Part shown: positions 17,580 to 27,629 of the stretch, one piece after another | Layout of the letters: each line of letters opens with the position of its first letter | Position numbering within the stretch: position 1 is the first letter of the stretch | Origin: Billgrantia campisalis | Lineage (GTDB): Bacteria > Pseudomonadota > Gammaproteobacteria > Pseudomonadales > Halomonadaceae | Reading direction: 5' to 3' | Length of the DNA stretch: 64,000 nucleotides | NCBI RefSeq assembly: GCF_022341425.1 | Contig: NZ_JABFUC010000001.1 | Coordinates: forward strand, 248,001-312,000 | Notes under the pieces: generated by a model | The model's input: the letters and a program-made list of their open reading frames with translations, nothing else | Told to the model about the DNA's origin: nothing | Database searches by the model: none | Position numbers and translations under genes: made by a program

Positions 17580-18575
17580 TCATTCGGCACCGTTGACGAT
17601 AAAGGCCTGGCCGAAGCCCGCACGGCGCAGTTCATCGCGCAGCGGTTCGACCTGACCGGCATGGGCCAGGGGCCCAATCTGCACCCGATGCATGCCGGTG
17701 GCACTGGCCACCCGCACCGGATGGGACAGCTCGCTCTCGAGCCGCGCCTTGAGCGCCCGGGCGCTATCGGCCGAGCCCAGCGCGGCGATCTGCACGTATA
17801 TGGGCGAGCCCTCCGCCGGGCGCTCCTGGACCGAAGCGCTCGCCGCGCTGCCGTTGGCGGACGCCGAAGGCCCCCCCGCCGTTGGTGCCGCGGCCAGCTC
17901 ACGGGCCGAGGCCTCGGCGGCATCGGCGACGGTCTCAGCGCTGCGGGCGCCGCTTGCACGGCGCCCGCCGTCCTCGCCGTGCTCGGCCAGCCAGCGCTCG
18001 GCGTCGATCGCCTCCACCTTGACCCGCCCGGTACCGCGATCGAGGATATCCAGGCGCGCCGCGGCGGCGTAGGAGAGATCGATCTCACGGTCGTTGTGGA
18101 AGGGCCCCCGGTCGTTGACCCGCACGATCACCGAGCGGCCATTATCGAGGCTGGTCACCCGGGCATAGGTGGGCAGCGGCAGGGATCGATGGGCGGCGGT
18201 CATCTTGTACATGTCGTAGATCTCGCCGTTGGAGGTGGCGTAGCCGTGAAACTTCTCGCCGTACCAGGAGGCGGTACCCCTGCGCGCATAGCCTCGGGCA
18301 TCCGGCAGCACCCGATAGGTCTTGCCCCATACCTCGTAGGTGGGCCGGTTGCCGCCGCGCGAGAGCGCCTCTACCCGGGGCACGGCATCGGGCACCCGGC
18401 TGACGTCGGGGGGATCCTCCGGGTAGGCGTCCCCGGACATGGCGTAGCGCTGCCCGCTGGGCGCCGCCGCCGGCGCCTTGGCGGTGTCGCGCCGGGTGTC
18501 CGTTGGCGAGCTACCGCCGCCGGCACAGCCGGCCAGCAGCGCTGCCACCATCAGGCCCGGCGCCCAGCCCTTCAT
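17580..18575 (-). CDS. rlpA: Septal-ring lytic transglycosylase RlpA, lipoprotein
   Basis: 331 residues. The lipoprotein signal ends in LLAGCAGGG, so Cys17 should be lipidated. The double-psi beta-barrel domain (GTASWYGEKFHGYATSNGE, and RVNDRGPFHNDREIDLSYAA) cleaves glycan strands that lack stem peptides. An Ala/Ser-rich linker leads to a C-terminal SPOR domain (IYVQIAALGSADSARALKA to FGQAFIV) that binds denuded glycan at the division site. The start overlaps the mltB stop (ATGA). Together with mltB and dacA it forms the peptidoglycan-trimming part of the operon. Confidence 0.95.
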   Translation of the reverse strand: MKGWAPGLMVAALLAGCAGGGSSPTDTRRDTAKAPAAAPSGQRYAMSGDAYPEDPPDVSRVPDAVPRVEALSRGGNRPTYEVWGKTYRVLPDARGYARRGTASWYGEKFHGYATSNGEIYDMYKMTAAHRSLPLPTYARVTSLDNGRSVIVRVNDRGPFHNDREIDLSYAAAARLDILDRGTGRVKVEAIDAERWLAEHGEDGGRRASGARSAETVADAAEASARELAAAPTAGGPSASANGSAASASVQERPAEGSPIYVQIAALGSADSARALKARLESELSHPVRVASATGMHRVQIGPLAHAGQVEPLRDELRRAGFGQAFIVNGAE

Positions 18576-19639
18576 GCGTCGTCTCCCGAAACGGCATCCG
18601 CCTCGAGGGGATGGTGGGCGAGCTCCCGCGTCGCCGCGATGGCCTCTGCCAGCTCGGTCACCGCCATCGCATAGAGATGGCTGTGGTTGTAGCGGGTGAT
18701 GACATAGAAGTTGTGGTGCCCGACACGGTAGCGCCAGCTCTCCCCGGCGTAATCCAGCGCCAGGGGAATCACCGCGGCATCGGCGTCGAGTGCCTCCCGG
18801 GGATGGATTCCGGCGGCCGCCAGTTTCTCCACCGCCGCATAGGGCGACGACGTGCGGTTGAAGTCGATCTCATCGGGAGGGGCATCGGGGCCTTGCGCCT
18901 CGGCGTAGATCGGCGCCCCCGCCCGCCAGCCATGCTCGGCAAAGTAGTTGCCGACGCTGCCGATGGCATCCACCGGATTGGTCCATAGGTCGCGCAGGCC
19001 GTCGCCGTCGAAATCCACCGCATAGGCGCGATAACTGGTGGGAATGAACTGCGGATAGCCCATGGCGCCGGCATAGGAGCCCTTGAGCGTGCCGGGGTCG
19101 ACCTCCTGCTCACGGGTGATCTCCAGGAAAGCCGCCAGCTCACCGCGGAAGAAGTCGCCGCGCACCGGATGGTGAAAGGCCAGGGTCGACAGCGAGTCGA
19201 GGACCCGGTGGCGCCCGGTGAAGCGGCCATAGCTGGTCTCGACCCCGATGATGGCGGCGATCATCTCCGGCGGTACGCCGTACTCGGCCTCGGCGCGGGC
19301 GAAGGCCTCGCGGTGGGTCTCGATGAAGGCCACGCCGCGCTCGACCCGCTCCGGCTGCAGGAATATCTCGCGGTATTCGTCCCAGCGCAGGCGGCGCTCT
19401 GCGGCACCCTCCATGGCATCGAGCACACTTTGCGCAAAGACCGCGTCGCGCATGGCGCTTTCCAGCCAGTCGCGGGCGATGCCGCGTTCGGCCAGCTCGT
19501 CGACCAGCTGCCGCGCCCCCTCATGGTCGGCGGGGTCGAAGTCGGCGGCACTGGCCAGCGCCGGCAAACACCACAGGGCCATCACGGCGGCACCCGTCAG
19601 GGCGCCCCTCTTCCACTTGCTGGCTGGCGTCATCCGCAT
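18572..19639 (-). CDS. mltB: Membrane-bound lytic murein transglycosylase B family
   Basis: 355 residues from the ATG at 19639, chosen because AGGGAG lies four bases upstream. A signal peptide ends at ALASAA; there is no lipobox, so this looks like the soluble SltB1-like form. The catalytic glutamate is in IGVETSYGRF. The conserved GSYAGAMGYPQFIPTSYRAYAVD and FAEHGWRAGAPI segments are present. The enzyme makes 1,6-anhydro ends in the glycan. It lies between rodA and rlpA, as in Pseudomonas. Confidence 0.95.
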   Translation of the reverse strand: MRMTPASKWKRGALTGAAVMALWCLPALASAADFDPADHEGARQLVDELAERGIARDWLESAMRDAVFAQSVLDAMEGAAERRLRWDEYREIFLQPERVERGVAFIETHREAFARAEAEYGVPPEMIAAIIGVETSYGRFTGRHRVLDSLSTLAFHHPVRGDFFRGELAAFLEITREQEVDPGTLKGSYAGAMGYPQFIPTSYRAYAVDFDGDGLRDLWTNPVDAIGSVGNYFAEHGWRAGAPIYAEAQGPDAPPDEIDFNRTSSPYAAVEKLAAAGIHPREALDADAAVIPLALDYAGESWRYRVGHHNFYVITRYNHSHLYAMAVTELAEAIAATRELAHHPLEADAVSGDDA

Positions 19640-19685
19640 GCCACTCCCTGACGTTACCCTCATCGAATTTGCTACCCCTGATCAC

Positions 19686-20846
19686 CTAGCGCGGCAGCAG
19701 CCGACGATGACCATGAATCGACATGAGAATACCGAAACCCGCCAGCAAGGTCACGCTGGAGGTGCCCCCGTAGCTCACCAGCGGCAGGGGCACCCCGACC
19801 ACCGGCAGGATGCCGCTGACCATGCCCACGTTGACGAACACATAGATGAAGAAGGTCAGGATGATGCTGCCGCCCAGCAGCCGGCCGAAGGAGTCGTGGG
19901 CGGCGGCCGCCAACCACAGGCCACGGATGACGATCAGCAGGAACAGCGTCAGCACCACCAGCATCCCCACCAGGCCAAACTCCTCCCCCAACACCGCGAC
20001 GATGAAGTCGGTATGGCGCTCGGGCAGGAACTCCAGCTGCGACTGGGTCCCCTGCAGCCAGCCCTTGCCCCAGAGCCCGCCGCTGCCGATGGCGGTGGTC
20101 GACTGGATGATGTTCCAACCCGCCCCCAGGGGGTCGCTCTCGGGATTGAGGAAGGTCAGCACCCGCTGACGCTGATAGTTGTGCAGGTTCATCCACACCA
20201 GCGGCAGCGCCGCCGCCGCCAGCACGGCGAGAAAGGCGATGAAGCGCCAGGAGAGTCCCGCCAGCAGCACCACGAACACCGCCGCCGAGGCGACCAGTAG
20301 CGAAGTCCCGAGGTCCGGCTGGCGAGCGATCAGCAGCACCGGAACGCCGATCAGCGCCCCACATACCGCCAGGTCCCGCCAGCGTGGGGGAAGTTCCCGA
20401 CGACTCAAATAGGCCGCCACCATCAACGGCATGGCCAGTTTCATCAGCTCCGAGGGCTGGAAGCGCAGCACGCCTGGAATGCTTAGCCAGCGCTTGGCGC
20501 CCATGCCCACGTCACCCACCAGCTCCACCGCCACCAGCATCAGCAGTCCGCCACCATAGACCAGCGGGGCCCAGCGCAGCAGCGTCGAAGGGGTAATCTG
20601 AGCGATCGCCAGCATCACCACCACGGCCACCAGGAAGCGTGACCCTTGGGCGATGACCGCCTCGATACGCTGCCCGCTGGCGCTGTAGAGCACCGCCAGC
20701 CCCGCCACCATCAGCACCAGCAGCATGAGCAGCAGCCAAGGGTCTAGGTGGCTGCGCTCCCAGACACTCTTGCGCCGCGACATGCCGCTCTCGGGTGGGC
20801 GCACCGGATAGCCGCGCAGGCCTCTTGCCAGATCCATCCATGCCAT
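19686..20846 (-). CDS. rodA: Rod-shape peptidoglycan glycosyltransferase RodA
   Basis: 386-residue SEDS-family polymerase with about ten membrane segments, partner of PBP2 in the elongasome. SEDS hallmarks are visible: RWLSIPGVLRFQPSELMKL, ARQPDLGTSLL, LPERHTDFIVAVLGEEFGL and GVPLPLVSYGGTS. The start lies three bases past the mrdA stop; a second Met three codons on is also possible. The Asp in ARQPDLGT is the conserved catalytic site of RodA. Confidence 0.97.
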   Translation of the reverse strand: MAWMDLARGLRGYPVRPPESGMSRRKSVWERSHLDPWLLLMLLVLMVAGLAVLYSASGQRIEAVIAQGSRFLVAVVVMLAIAQITPSTLLRWAPLVYGGGLLMLVAVELVGDVGMGAKRWLSIPGVLRFQPSELMKLAMPLMVAAYLSRRELPPRWRDLAVCGALIGVPVLLIARQPDLGTSLLVASAAVFVVLLAGLSWRFIAFLAVLAAAALPLVWMNLHNYQRQRVLTFLNPESDPLGAGWNIIQSTTAIGSGGLWGKGWLQGTQSQLEFLPERHTDFIVAVLGEEFGLVGMLVVLTLFLLIVIRGLWLAAAAHDSFGRLLGGSIILTFFIYVFVNVGMVSGILPVVGVPLPLVSYGGTSSVTLLAGFGILMSIHGHRRLLPR

Positions 20847-20849
20847 GGG

Positions 20850-22757
20850 TCAGTTACCTGCCACGCTGCCGGTGTCGTTGTCCATGGCCTCGCGCAGCTC
20901 CTCGACGTCTGGTGCCTCATCGTCAAGCAGCCAGCGATCGGTCATGGCACGGGCCAGGTGGGCGGCATGAGTGCTGCCGCCACCGGCGTTCTCGACGATC
21001 ACCGACACGGCGATCTGCGGGTCCTCGAGGGGGGCGAAGGCCATGAACAGCGCATGGTCGCGCAGGCGCTCGGCGAGCTCGTCGGCGTTGTAGCGCTGAT
21101 CCTGCCCCAGCGAGAAGACCTGGGCCGTGCCCGACTTGCCGGCCATGCGATATTCGAGGCCCGCGCCGGTTCGCCGAGCGGTGCCCTCGTGCCCGCTGAG
21201 CACCTTCTCCATGCCGGAGAAGACCCGGTCCCACCAGCCGTCATGTTCCACCACGATATCACGCTGGGTATCCGGCAGCGTCCCCTCGACCGGCTCATCG
21301 CCGATCCGGCTGGCCAGGCGAGGTTTGACCCACTCGCCACGGTTGGCCAGCACCGCGGTGGCGGTGGCCAGCTGCAGCGGGGTGACCTGCCAGTAGCCCT
21401 GGCCGATACCCACCGAGAGCGTCTCTCCCGGGTACCAGGGCTGGCCGAAGCGCCCGCGCTTCCACTCCCGCGACGGCATCAGCGCCGCGCTTTCGCCGAA
21501 GACGTCGTGGGCCACGCGCTGGCCGAAACCGAAGGCGCTCATGCTGCTGTGCACCCGATCGATGCCCAGCTCGTGAGCCAGGGAGTAGTAGTAGGTGTTA
21601 TTTGACACCGCAATGGAGCGTTCCATGTCCACCCGACCATGCCCCCAGCGCAGCCAGTTGCGGTAGCGCCGAGAGTCGTTGGGCAGCTGATAGTAACCGG
21701 GATCATTGATGGCACGGTCCGGGGTGATGACGCCCTCGACAAGCCCCGCCATGGCCAAAAACGGCTTGATCGTCGAGCCTGGCGGATACTGGCCGCGGAT
21801 CGCCCGGTTGAACAGCGGCAGGTCGATATCGTTCTGCAGCGCACGATAGGAGGCCACGTCGATGCCGGTGACGAACTGGTTGCTGTCGAAGCCCGGTGCG
21901 GAGACCATCGCCAGTATCTCGCCGGTCTTGGGGGCAATCGCCACGATGGAGCCGCGGCGGCCATCGAGCAGCTCATAGGCCAGGGTCTGCAGCTCCTTGT
22001 CCAGGGTCAGGGTCAGGTCCTGGCCCGGCACCGGATCGGTGCGACCCAGCTCGCGCAGCACCCGCCCCCGGGCGTTGGTCTCGACCTTGCGCAGCCCGGC
22101 CTGGCCGTGCAGGACATCCTCGTAGAAGCGTTCGACGCCGGTCTTGCCGATGAAGTGGGTGCCGGCATAGCGGCCGGTGTCCAGGCGCTGCAGCTCCTCG
22201 GCATTGATTCGCCCCACATAGCCCAGGGCGTGGGCCATGATCTCGGCGTCGGGGTAATAGCGCAGCAGCTGGGCCTCTACCTCGACCCCGGGCAGGCGAT
22301 GCCGATTGACCGCCAGCCGAGCGATCTGCGTCTCGTCGAGGTCGCTCATCAGCAGCGCCGGCTGGAAGGGCCGCTGGCGCTGACGGGAACGCACGTGAAA
22401 CGCCTCGCGCTCCTCGTCGGAGATCTCCAGCAGCTCCACCAGCAGGGCCAGGGTCGCATCCAGGTCGACCACCCGCTCGCGGATCAGGGTAAGGTTGTAG
22501 GTAGGCCGATTCTCGGCCAGCAATACGCCGTTGCGGTCGTGTATCAGCCCGCGGGTCGGCGGCAGCGGCTCGACCCGCACGCGGTTCTTCTCCGAGCGGG
22601 TACTGTAGACCTCATGCTGGACGACCTGCAGATAGACCAGCCGCCCCATCAACAGGCCGGTCAGGGTCACCACCAGCACCACCGCCAGCAGCGAGCGCAT
22701 CCGGAAGATACGCAGCTCCTGCTGGGGGTTCTTGAGGGTGTCACGGCGATCGCGCAT
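20850..22757 (-). CDS. mrdA: Penicillin-binding protein 2 (elongasome transpeptidase)
   Basis: 635 residues from the ATG at 22757; the longer open frame upstream is an artefact of GC-rich sequence and overlaps rlmH. A single N-terminal membrane helix (SLLAVVLVVTLTGLLMGRLV) is followed by a pedestal domain and the transpeptidase with motifs STIK (PPGSTIKPF), SNN (AVSNNTYYY) and KSGT (AGKSGTAQVF). It cross-links peptidoglycan during side-wall growth and activates RodA, encoded next. A weak ribosome site (GAGG, 13 bases upstream) precedes the start. Confidence 0.97.
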   Translation of the reverse strand: MRDRRDTLKNPQQELRIFRMRSLLAVVLVVTLTGLLMGRLVYLQVVQHEVYSTRSEKNRVRVEPLPPTRGLIHDRNGVLLAENRPTYNLTLIRERVVDLDATLALLVELLEISDEEREAFHVRSRQRQRPFQPALLMSDLDETQIARLAVNRHRLPGVEVEAQLLRYYPDAEIMAHALGYVGRINAEELQRLDTGRYAGTHFIGKTGVERFYEDVLHGQAGLRKVETNARGRVLRELGRTDPVPGQDLTLTLDKELQTLAYELLDGRRGSIVAIAPKTGEILAMVSAPGFDSNQFVTGIDVASYRALQNDIDLPLFNRAIRGQYPPGSTIKPFLAMAGLVEGVITPDRAINDPGYYQLPNDSRRYRNWLRWGHGRVDMERSIAVSNNTYYYSLAHELGIDRVHSSMSAFGFGQRVAHDVFGESAALMPSREWKRGRFGQPWYPGETLSVGIGQGYWQVTPLQLATATAVLANRGEWVKPRLASRIGDEPVEGTLPDTQRDIVVEHDGWWDRVFSGMEKVLSGHEGTARRTGAGLEYRMAGKSGTAQVFSLGQDQRYNADELAERLRDHALFMAFAPLEDPQIAVSVIVENAGGGSTHAAHLARAMTDRWLLDDEAPDVEELREAMDNDTGSVAGN

Positions 22758-22798
22758 GCCGGCAAGAGCCTCGAAAAAGGGACACGAACAGGCGTCGG

Positions 22799-23266
22799 TC
22801 AGCGGTGATAGGGATGGCCCACCAGCAGGGTCCAGGCGCGATAGAGCTGCTCGGCCAGCATCACCCTGACCAGCGGATGCGGCAGCGTCAGCGGCGACAG
22901 CGACCAGCGCTGGTCGGCACCCGCGGAAAGCGCCGGGGCCAGCCCGTCCGGACCGCCCACCAGCAGCGCCACATCGCGCCCCGCGAGCCGCCAATCCTCG
23001 GCCTGCCGGGCCAACTGCTCGGTGCTCCAAGGCTTGCCGTGGACTTCCAGGGCCACGGTAATCTCGTCACCGCGCAGACGCTCACGAATGCGCTGCGCCT
23101 CGAGCGAGACGGCGCGCGCCACGTCGGCGTTCTTACCCCGCTGCCCGGGAGCGATCTCCTCGATCTCCAGGGCAAAGTCCCGGGGCAGCCGCTTGCGGTA
23201 CTCCTCGACGCCTTCGTTCACCCAGGCGGGCATTCGCGTTCCCACCGCCAGCAGGCGAACCCTCAT
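22799..23266 (-). CDS. rlmH: 23S rRNA pseudouridine-1915 N3-methyltransferase
   Basis: 155-residue SPOUT-fold methyltransferase acting on assembled 70S ribosomes. It starts [16 protein letters not shown]. The SAM-binding trefoil region [11 protein letters not shown] and C-terminal [18 protein letters not shown] and HPYHR match the family and its usual length of about 155. The start overlaps the rsfS stop by ATGA, so the two ribosome-linked genes are coupled. Confidence 0.97.
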   Translation of the reverse strand: MRVRLLAVGTRMPAWVNEGVEEYRKRLPRDFALEIEEIAPGQRGKNADVARAVSLEAQRIRERLRGDEITVALEVHGKPWSTEQLARQAEDWRLAGRDVALLVGGPDGLAPALSAGADQRWSLSPLTLPHPLVRVMLAEQLYRAWTLLVGHPYHR

Positions 23267-23625
23267 GCCCCGCCGCGCTCCTGTCCCATCTCGCCATCGC
23301 TGGGCAGGTCGGCCCACAGCCGCTCAAGGTCGTAGAGCTGGCGCGTCTCGGGCAGCATGATGTGTACCACCAGATCTCCCAGATCCACCAGCACCCAATC
23401 GGCGCCGGCCTCCCCCTCGACGCCAAGCGGCTGCAGCCCCTCGGCTTTCGCTACTTCGACAACATTGTTGGCCAGCGCCGCCACATGGCGGGTGGAGGTG
23501 CCGCTGGCCACGACCATCAGGTCGGTGACACTGGTCAGGCGCGACACGTCCAGCATCGCCACGTCCTTGGCCTTGAGCTGCTCCAGCGCGTCCACCACCA
23601 GAGTCCTGAGCGAATCGATGTGCAT
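23263..23625 (-). CDS. rsfS: Ribosomal silencing factor RsfS
   Basis: 120 residues. It binds uL14 on the 50S subunit and blocks subunit joining in stationary or starved cells. The conserved [25 protein letters not shown] and [17 protein letters not shown] segments are present. It is coupled to rlmH and lies 67 bases after nadD, the order seen across gammaproteobacteria. Confidence 0.97.
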   Translation of the reverse strand: MHIDSLRTLVVDALEQLKAKDVAMLDVSRLTSVTDLMVVASGTSTRHVAALANNVVEVAKAEGLQPLGVEGEAGADWVLVDLGDLVVHIMLPETRQLYDLERLWADLPSDGEMGQERGGA

Positions 23626-23692
23626 AGTCCCTCGTCAACGGGAAGTCATGGTCGGCAACCATTGTAACGCCTTGCGCCACGGCTGGCAGCGT

Positions 23693-24390
23693 TCAACGCT
23701 GTCGATAGAGGCCATCTCGCCGGATTCTCGCCTCCACCGCCTCGGGCAGCAGGTAGCGAACGCTGGCGCCACTCGCCAGTCGCCGCCGCACGGCGGTGGC
23801 GGAGATCGCCATCCGCGTCGGTAGCCGCAGCCGAAGCAGCCCGCCCGCCGGGCGCTGCATCAGGGACTCTACGCTATCGACCTCGCGCCCCTGAATCAGT
23901 TCGGCCAGGGCCGCGGATAGCGGGGCCTCGTGGTCGGGGCGGTCGATCACCACCAGATGGGCCAGCTCGAAGAGTCGCTGCGGGGAGCGCCAGTCGGCCA
24001 GGCGCAGGAAGGCATCATGGCCCAGCGCCATCACCAGACGCGCCTCCCGGCCATAGTCCCGGCGCAGGGCGGCCAGGGTATCGGCACTGTAGGAGGGGCC
24101 GTCGCGGCGGAGCTCACGAGGGTCGGCGACAAGCCCTGGCGTATCGCCGATGCCCGCCTCGAGCAGCGCCAGGCGCGTCTCGGGGGGAACCCAGGGCTCG
24201 CCGCGCAGCGGCGGCATGGCGGCCGGTATCATGTGCACCCGGTCCAGCGCCAGCGCCTCATGCAGCTCCACGGCGCTGCGCAGGTGCCCCAGGTGCACCG
24301 GGTCGAAGGTGCCGCCGAGCATGGCGATGCGCGCCACCGCGGCATGGCGCGGCGCGCCACCGACGGGCAGCGTGGGCGTCGCGCCTTCGC

Positions 24391-24394
<4 letters not shown>
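23693..24394 (-). CDS. nadD: Nicotinate-nucleotide adenylyltransferase
   Basis: 233 residues from a GTG that overlaps the proA stop (GTGA). It adenylates nicotinate mononucleotide in NAD synthesis. The nucleotidyltransferase HIGH-like signature is [15 protein letters not shown], and [13 protein letters not shown] near the end is the second motif. The start is uncertain: GTG at 24337 or ATG at 24322 would place the signature closer to the N-terminus, as in E. coli NadD. A longer open frame upstream is antisense-type noise inside proA. Confidence 0.93.
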
Positions 24395-25698
<1,304 letters not shown>

Positions 25699-25744
25699 GC
25701 GGTAATAATCTCCTTGGCCGCGGCGCCATAACGGCGCGGCGGGC

Positions 25745-25750
25745 ATTATA
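25745..25750 (-). promoter_or_regulatory. Candidate -10 of proA
   Basis: TATAAT on the minus strand, 47 bases before the proA ATG, in the 90-base divergent gap. The -35 is poor (AGATCA). The overlapping plus-strand TATACT could serve the opposite gene. Confidence 0.4.
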
Positions 25751-25788
25751 CTGGCGCGACTCCGAGTTGATCTCCATAGTAAGGCACC

Positions 25789-26676
25789 ATGCAAAGCAAG
25801 TACAAAGTCGGGCGGATGCGCCTGAACCTGCTGGCGGCGGCACTGCTGCTGGCCATTCTGGCCTACCGTTCGGAGCTCGCCTCCAGCGCCCTGCTGCTGT
25901 GGCTGGCGGTGGCCTGGCTGACGGTGACGGCGGCACTGCTGGAATTCAGCCACCGCCGTCCGGCGTCGCTCCCGTGGCAGTTGCTCCCCAGCCTGCTGCT
26001 GGCCAGCCTGCTGTGGACGGATCCCCATCGCCATGCGCTGTGGATCTGGGTCTGGCCGGCACTCCTGATGCTTCCGCAGCCCGGTTGGATGCTGGGGCTC
26101 AGCGTGGCGCTGGCGGGGCTGACCTGGTGGTCGCTGTACGATCTCTGGGGCTTCGAGCAGGCGCTGCTCTCGGGGCTGGTGCTGCTGACGCTGATGCTGC
26201 TGGGGATGGCCCACAACCGCGAGTTCCAGCCGCTGCGGCTGGCCGCCCGCCAGCGGGCCAGGCTGATTCCCGGACTGGCGCTATGGTCGGCCCAGCAGCT
26301 CAGCGCTGACCTGCAGCGGGAGCGCGCCCGCTGCCAACGCGAGGGGGTCCATGGCGAGCTGCTGTTGCTCAGGACACCGCGCCATCTGCTGTGGTCTTCG
26401 GCCCAGGAGCTCTGCCGCCAGACACACGACTTCGAGAACTGCTATCGCCTCGACCATCACACCCTGGCAGCCCTGCTGCTGAGCCGGGACCGCGAGCAGG
26501 CTGCCGGGCGCCGTCAGGCGCTGCTGGAACGGTTGCGAGCACCGGCCAAGGCTCGCTTCGTCAGCCTCAATGCCGTCGGCCGCCTCGACGAGCAGCTGCA
26601 CCGCCTCGAGCACCAGTCCCGCTCGCTGGATATCGAGCCTCCCAACGATACAGAGATCGGCCATGGCGGAGGATAA
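25789..26676 (+). CDS. Membrane protein with a degenerate GGDEF-like domain (first of pair)
   Basis: 295 residues. Five or six hydrophobic segments fill residues about 12-140, followed by a cytoplasmic domain (about 165-270). Its pattern [22 protein letters not shown], then [18 protein letters not shown], matches the helix-strand and 'D..aR.GGDEF..LL' parts of diguanylate cyclases, with the GGDEF turn replaced by LDHHT (221-225). No substrate-binding or metal acidic pair remains, so I predict no cyclase activity. The stop overlaps the next gene by 14 bases, and that gene has the same architecture. I do not recognise a named family. Confidence 0.7.
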   Translation: MQSKYKVGRMRLNLLAAALLLAILAYRSELASSALLLWLAVAWLTVTAALLEFSHRRPASLPWQLLPSLLLASLLWTDPHRHALWIWVWPALLMLPQPGWMLGLSVALAGLTWWSLYDLWGFEQALLSGLVLLTLMLLGMAHNREFQPLRLAARQRARLIPGLALWSAQQLSADLQRERARCQREGVHGELLLLRTPRHLLWSSAQELCRQTHDFENCYRLDHHTLAALLLSRDREQAAGRRQALLERLRAPAKARFVSLNAVGRLDEQLHRLEHQSRSLDIEPPNDTEIGHGGG

Positions 26677-27598
26677 TCAGTGGTCGGCCAGGCGCTTCGC
26701 CGCCGCCTACGCCGCCGGCGCCCTGCTGGTGGCCGGCTACGCCTTCTGGCACTACCTGATGGGCGACTACCAGCGCATCCTGGTGCCCGCCGTGTTGGCA
26801 CTGCTGATGCTGTTCGCGTCCCTGCTGCGCCTGGCACTACCCGGCCGGACCAGGCTCTCGGCCTACCTGGTCTTGATTGCCGGCTACCTGATGCTCGGCC
26901 TGGAGCTGCCGAACATCGGGGACGCCGGAGCGCTGTGGATCGGCCTGGCACCGCTGCTGACCCTGCTGCTGCTGCCGCTGGCCTCGGCCATGCTGCTCAA
27001 CGTGGTGATGGTGCCGATCTGGCTGGTGCTGCTGGGCGAGGGTCAGCTCGATACCGAATTGGCGCTGGGGTTTCTGGCCCTGATGGTGGTCGCCACCCTG
27101 ATTCCCTGGGAGCAGCACCGCCAGCAGGCGCTGTTCGAAGCGACCGACCCGCGCGACCCCCACTGCAGCGCCCTCACCCAGGATGCCCTGCGTGAGCTGC
27201 TGGCCAGCGAGTTCCAGCGTACCGAGCTGCTCCATCAGCCGCTCGCCGCGCTGGTCATTCATCTGCCGCAGCTGGAAATGGCCGGCGAGCAGTTCGGCCC
27301 GCGGTCACGCCAGACGCTGATCGATGCCCTGTGTCGAGAAGCCAACCGCTGCTCCCGCCGCCACGACTTCCTCGGCCGTCAGGGCCCGGCCAGCTTCTGG
27401 CTGGTGCTGCCGGACACCAGCGAGAGCGGGGCGCAGCTGGTGCAGCAGCGCATCAAGCAGGCCGTGGAGCAGACGGTCCTGGTGGACACCGGGCCGCTGC
27501 AGGCGCCCATGACGCTGTGCCAGCGGCTGCCCGGCGAGACCTGGCCGCGCTTCGAGCAGCGCCTGCTGGCCGCGACCCGACGCCTCGCCGACGCCTGA
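26663..27598 (+). CDS. Membrane protein with a degenerate GGDEF-like domain (second of pair)
   Basis: 311 residues. Hydrophobic helices fill about residues 12-148. The cytoplasmic part begins ATDPRDPHCSALTQDALRELL, which follows the diguanylate cyclase 'TDPLTGL.NRR.F' opening, then SEFQRTELLHQPLAALVIHLPQLE. The signature turn is QGPAS (240-244) instead of GGDEF, within RRHDFLGRQGPASFWLVLPDT. Fold-level similarity is clear, but the catalytic residues are lost. The ATG at 26663 lies inside the end of the first gene, implying coupled translation. Probable role: a signalling or scaffold pair, unproven. Confidence 0.72.
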   Translation: MAEDNQWSARRFAAAYAAGALLVAGYAFWHYLMGDYQRILVPAVLALLMLFASLLRLALPGRTRLSAYLVLIAGYLMLGLELPNIGDAGALWIGLAPLLTLLLLPLASAMLLNVVMVPIWLVLLGEGQLDTELALGFLALMVVATLIPWEQHRQQALFEATDPRDPHCSALTQDALRELLASEFQRTELLHQPLAALVIHLPQLEMAGEQFGPRSRQTLIDALCREANRCSRRHDFLGRQGPASFWLVLPDTSESGAQLVQQRIKQAVEQTVLVDTGPLQAPMTLCQRLPGETWPRFEQRLLAATRRLADA

Positions 27599-27629
27599 CA
27601 TTTCCCTCGTCAGCCCAAGGAGCCGACGC

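Noticed and set aside
22758..23030. N-terminal extension of mrdA
   Set aside because: It overlaps rlmH in another frame and lacks similarity to PBP2. The ATG at 22757 leads directly into the membrane helix.
25699..26214. N-terminal extension of the proA frame
   Set aside because: It is antisense to the first GGDEF-like membrane gene, and the ATG at 25698 has a good ribosome site.
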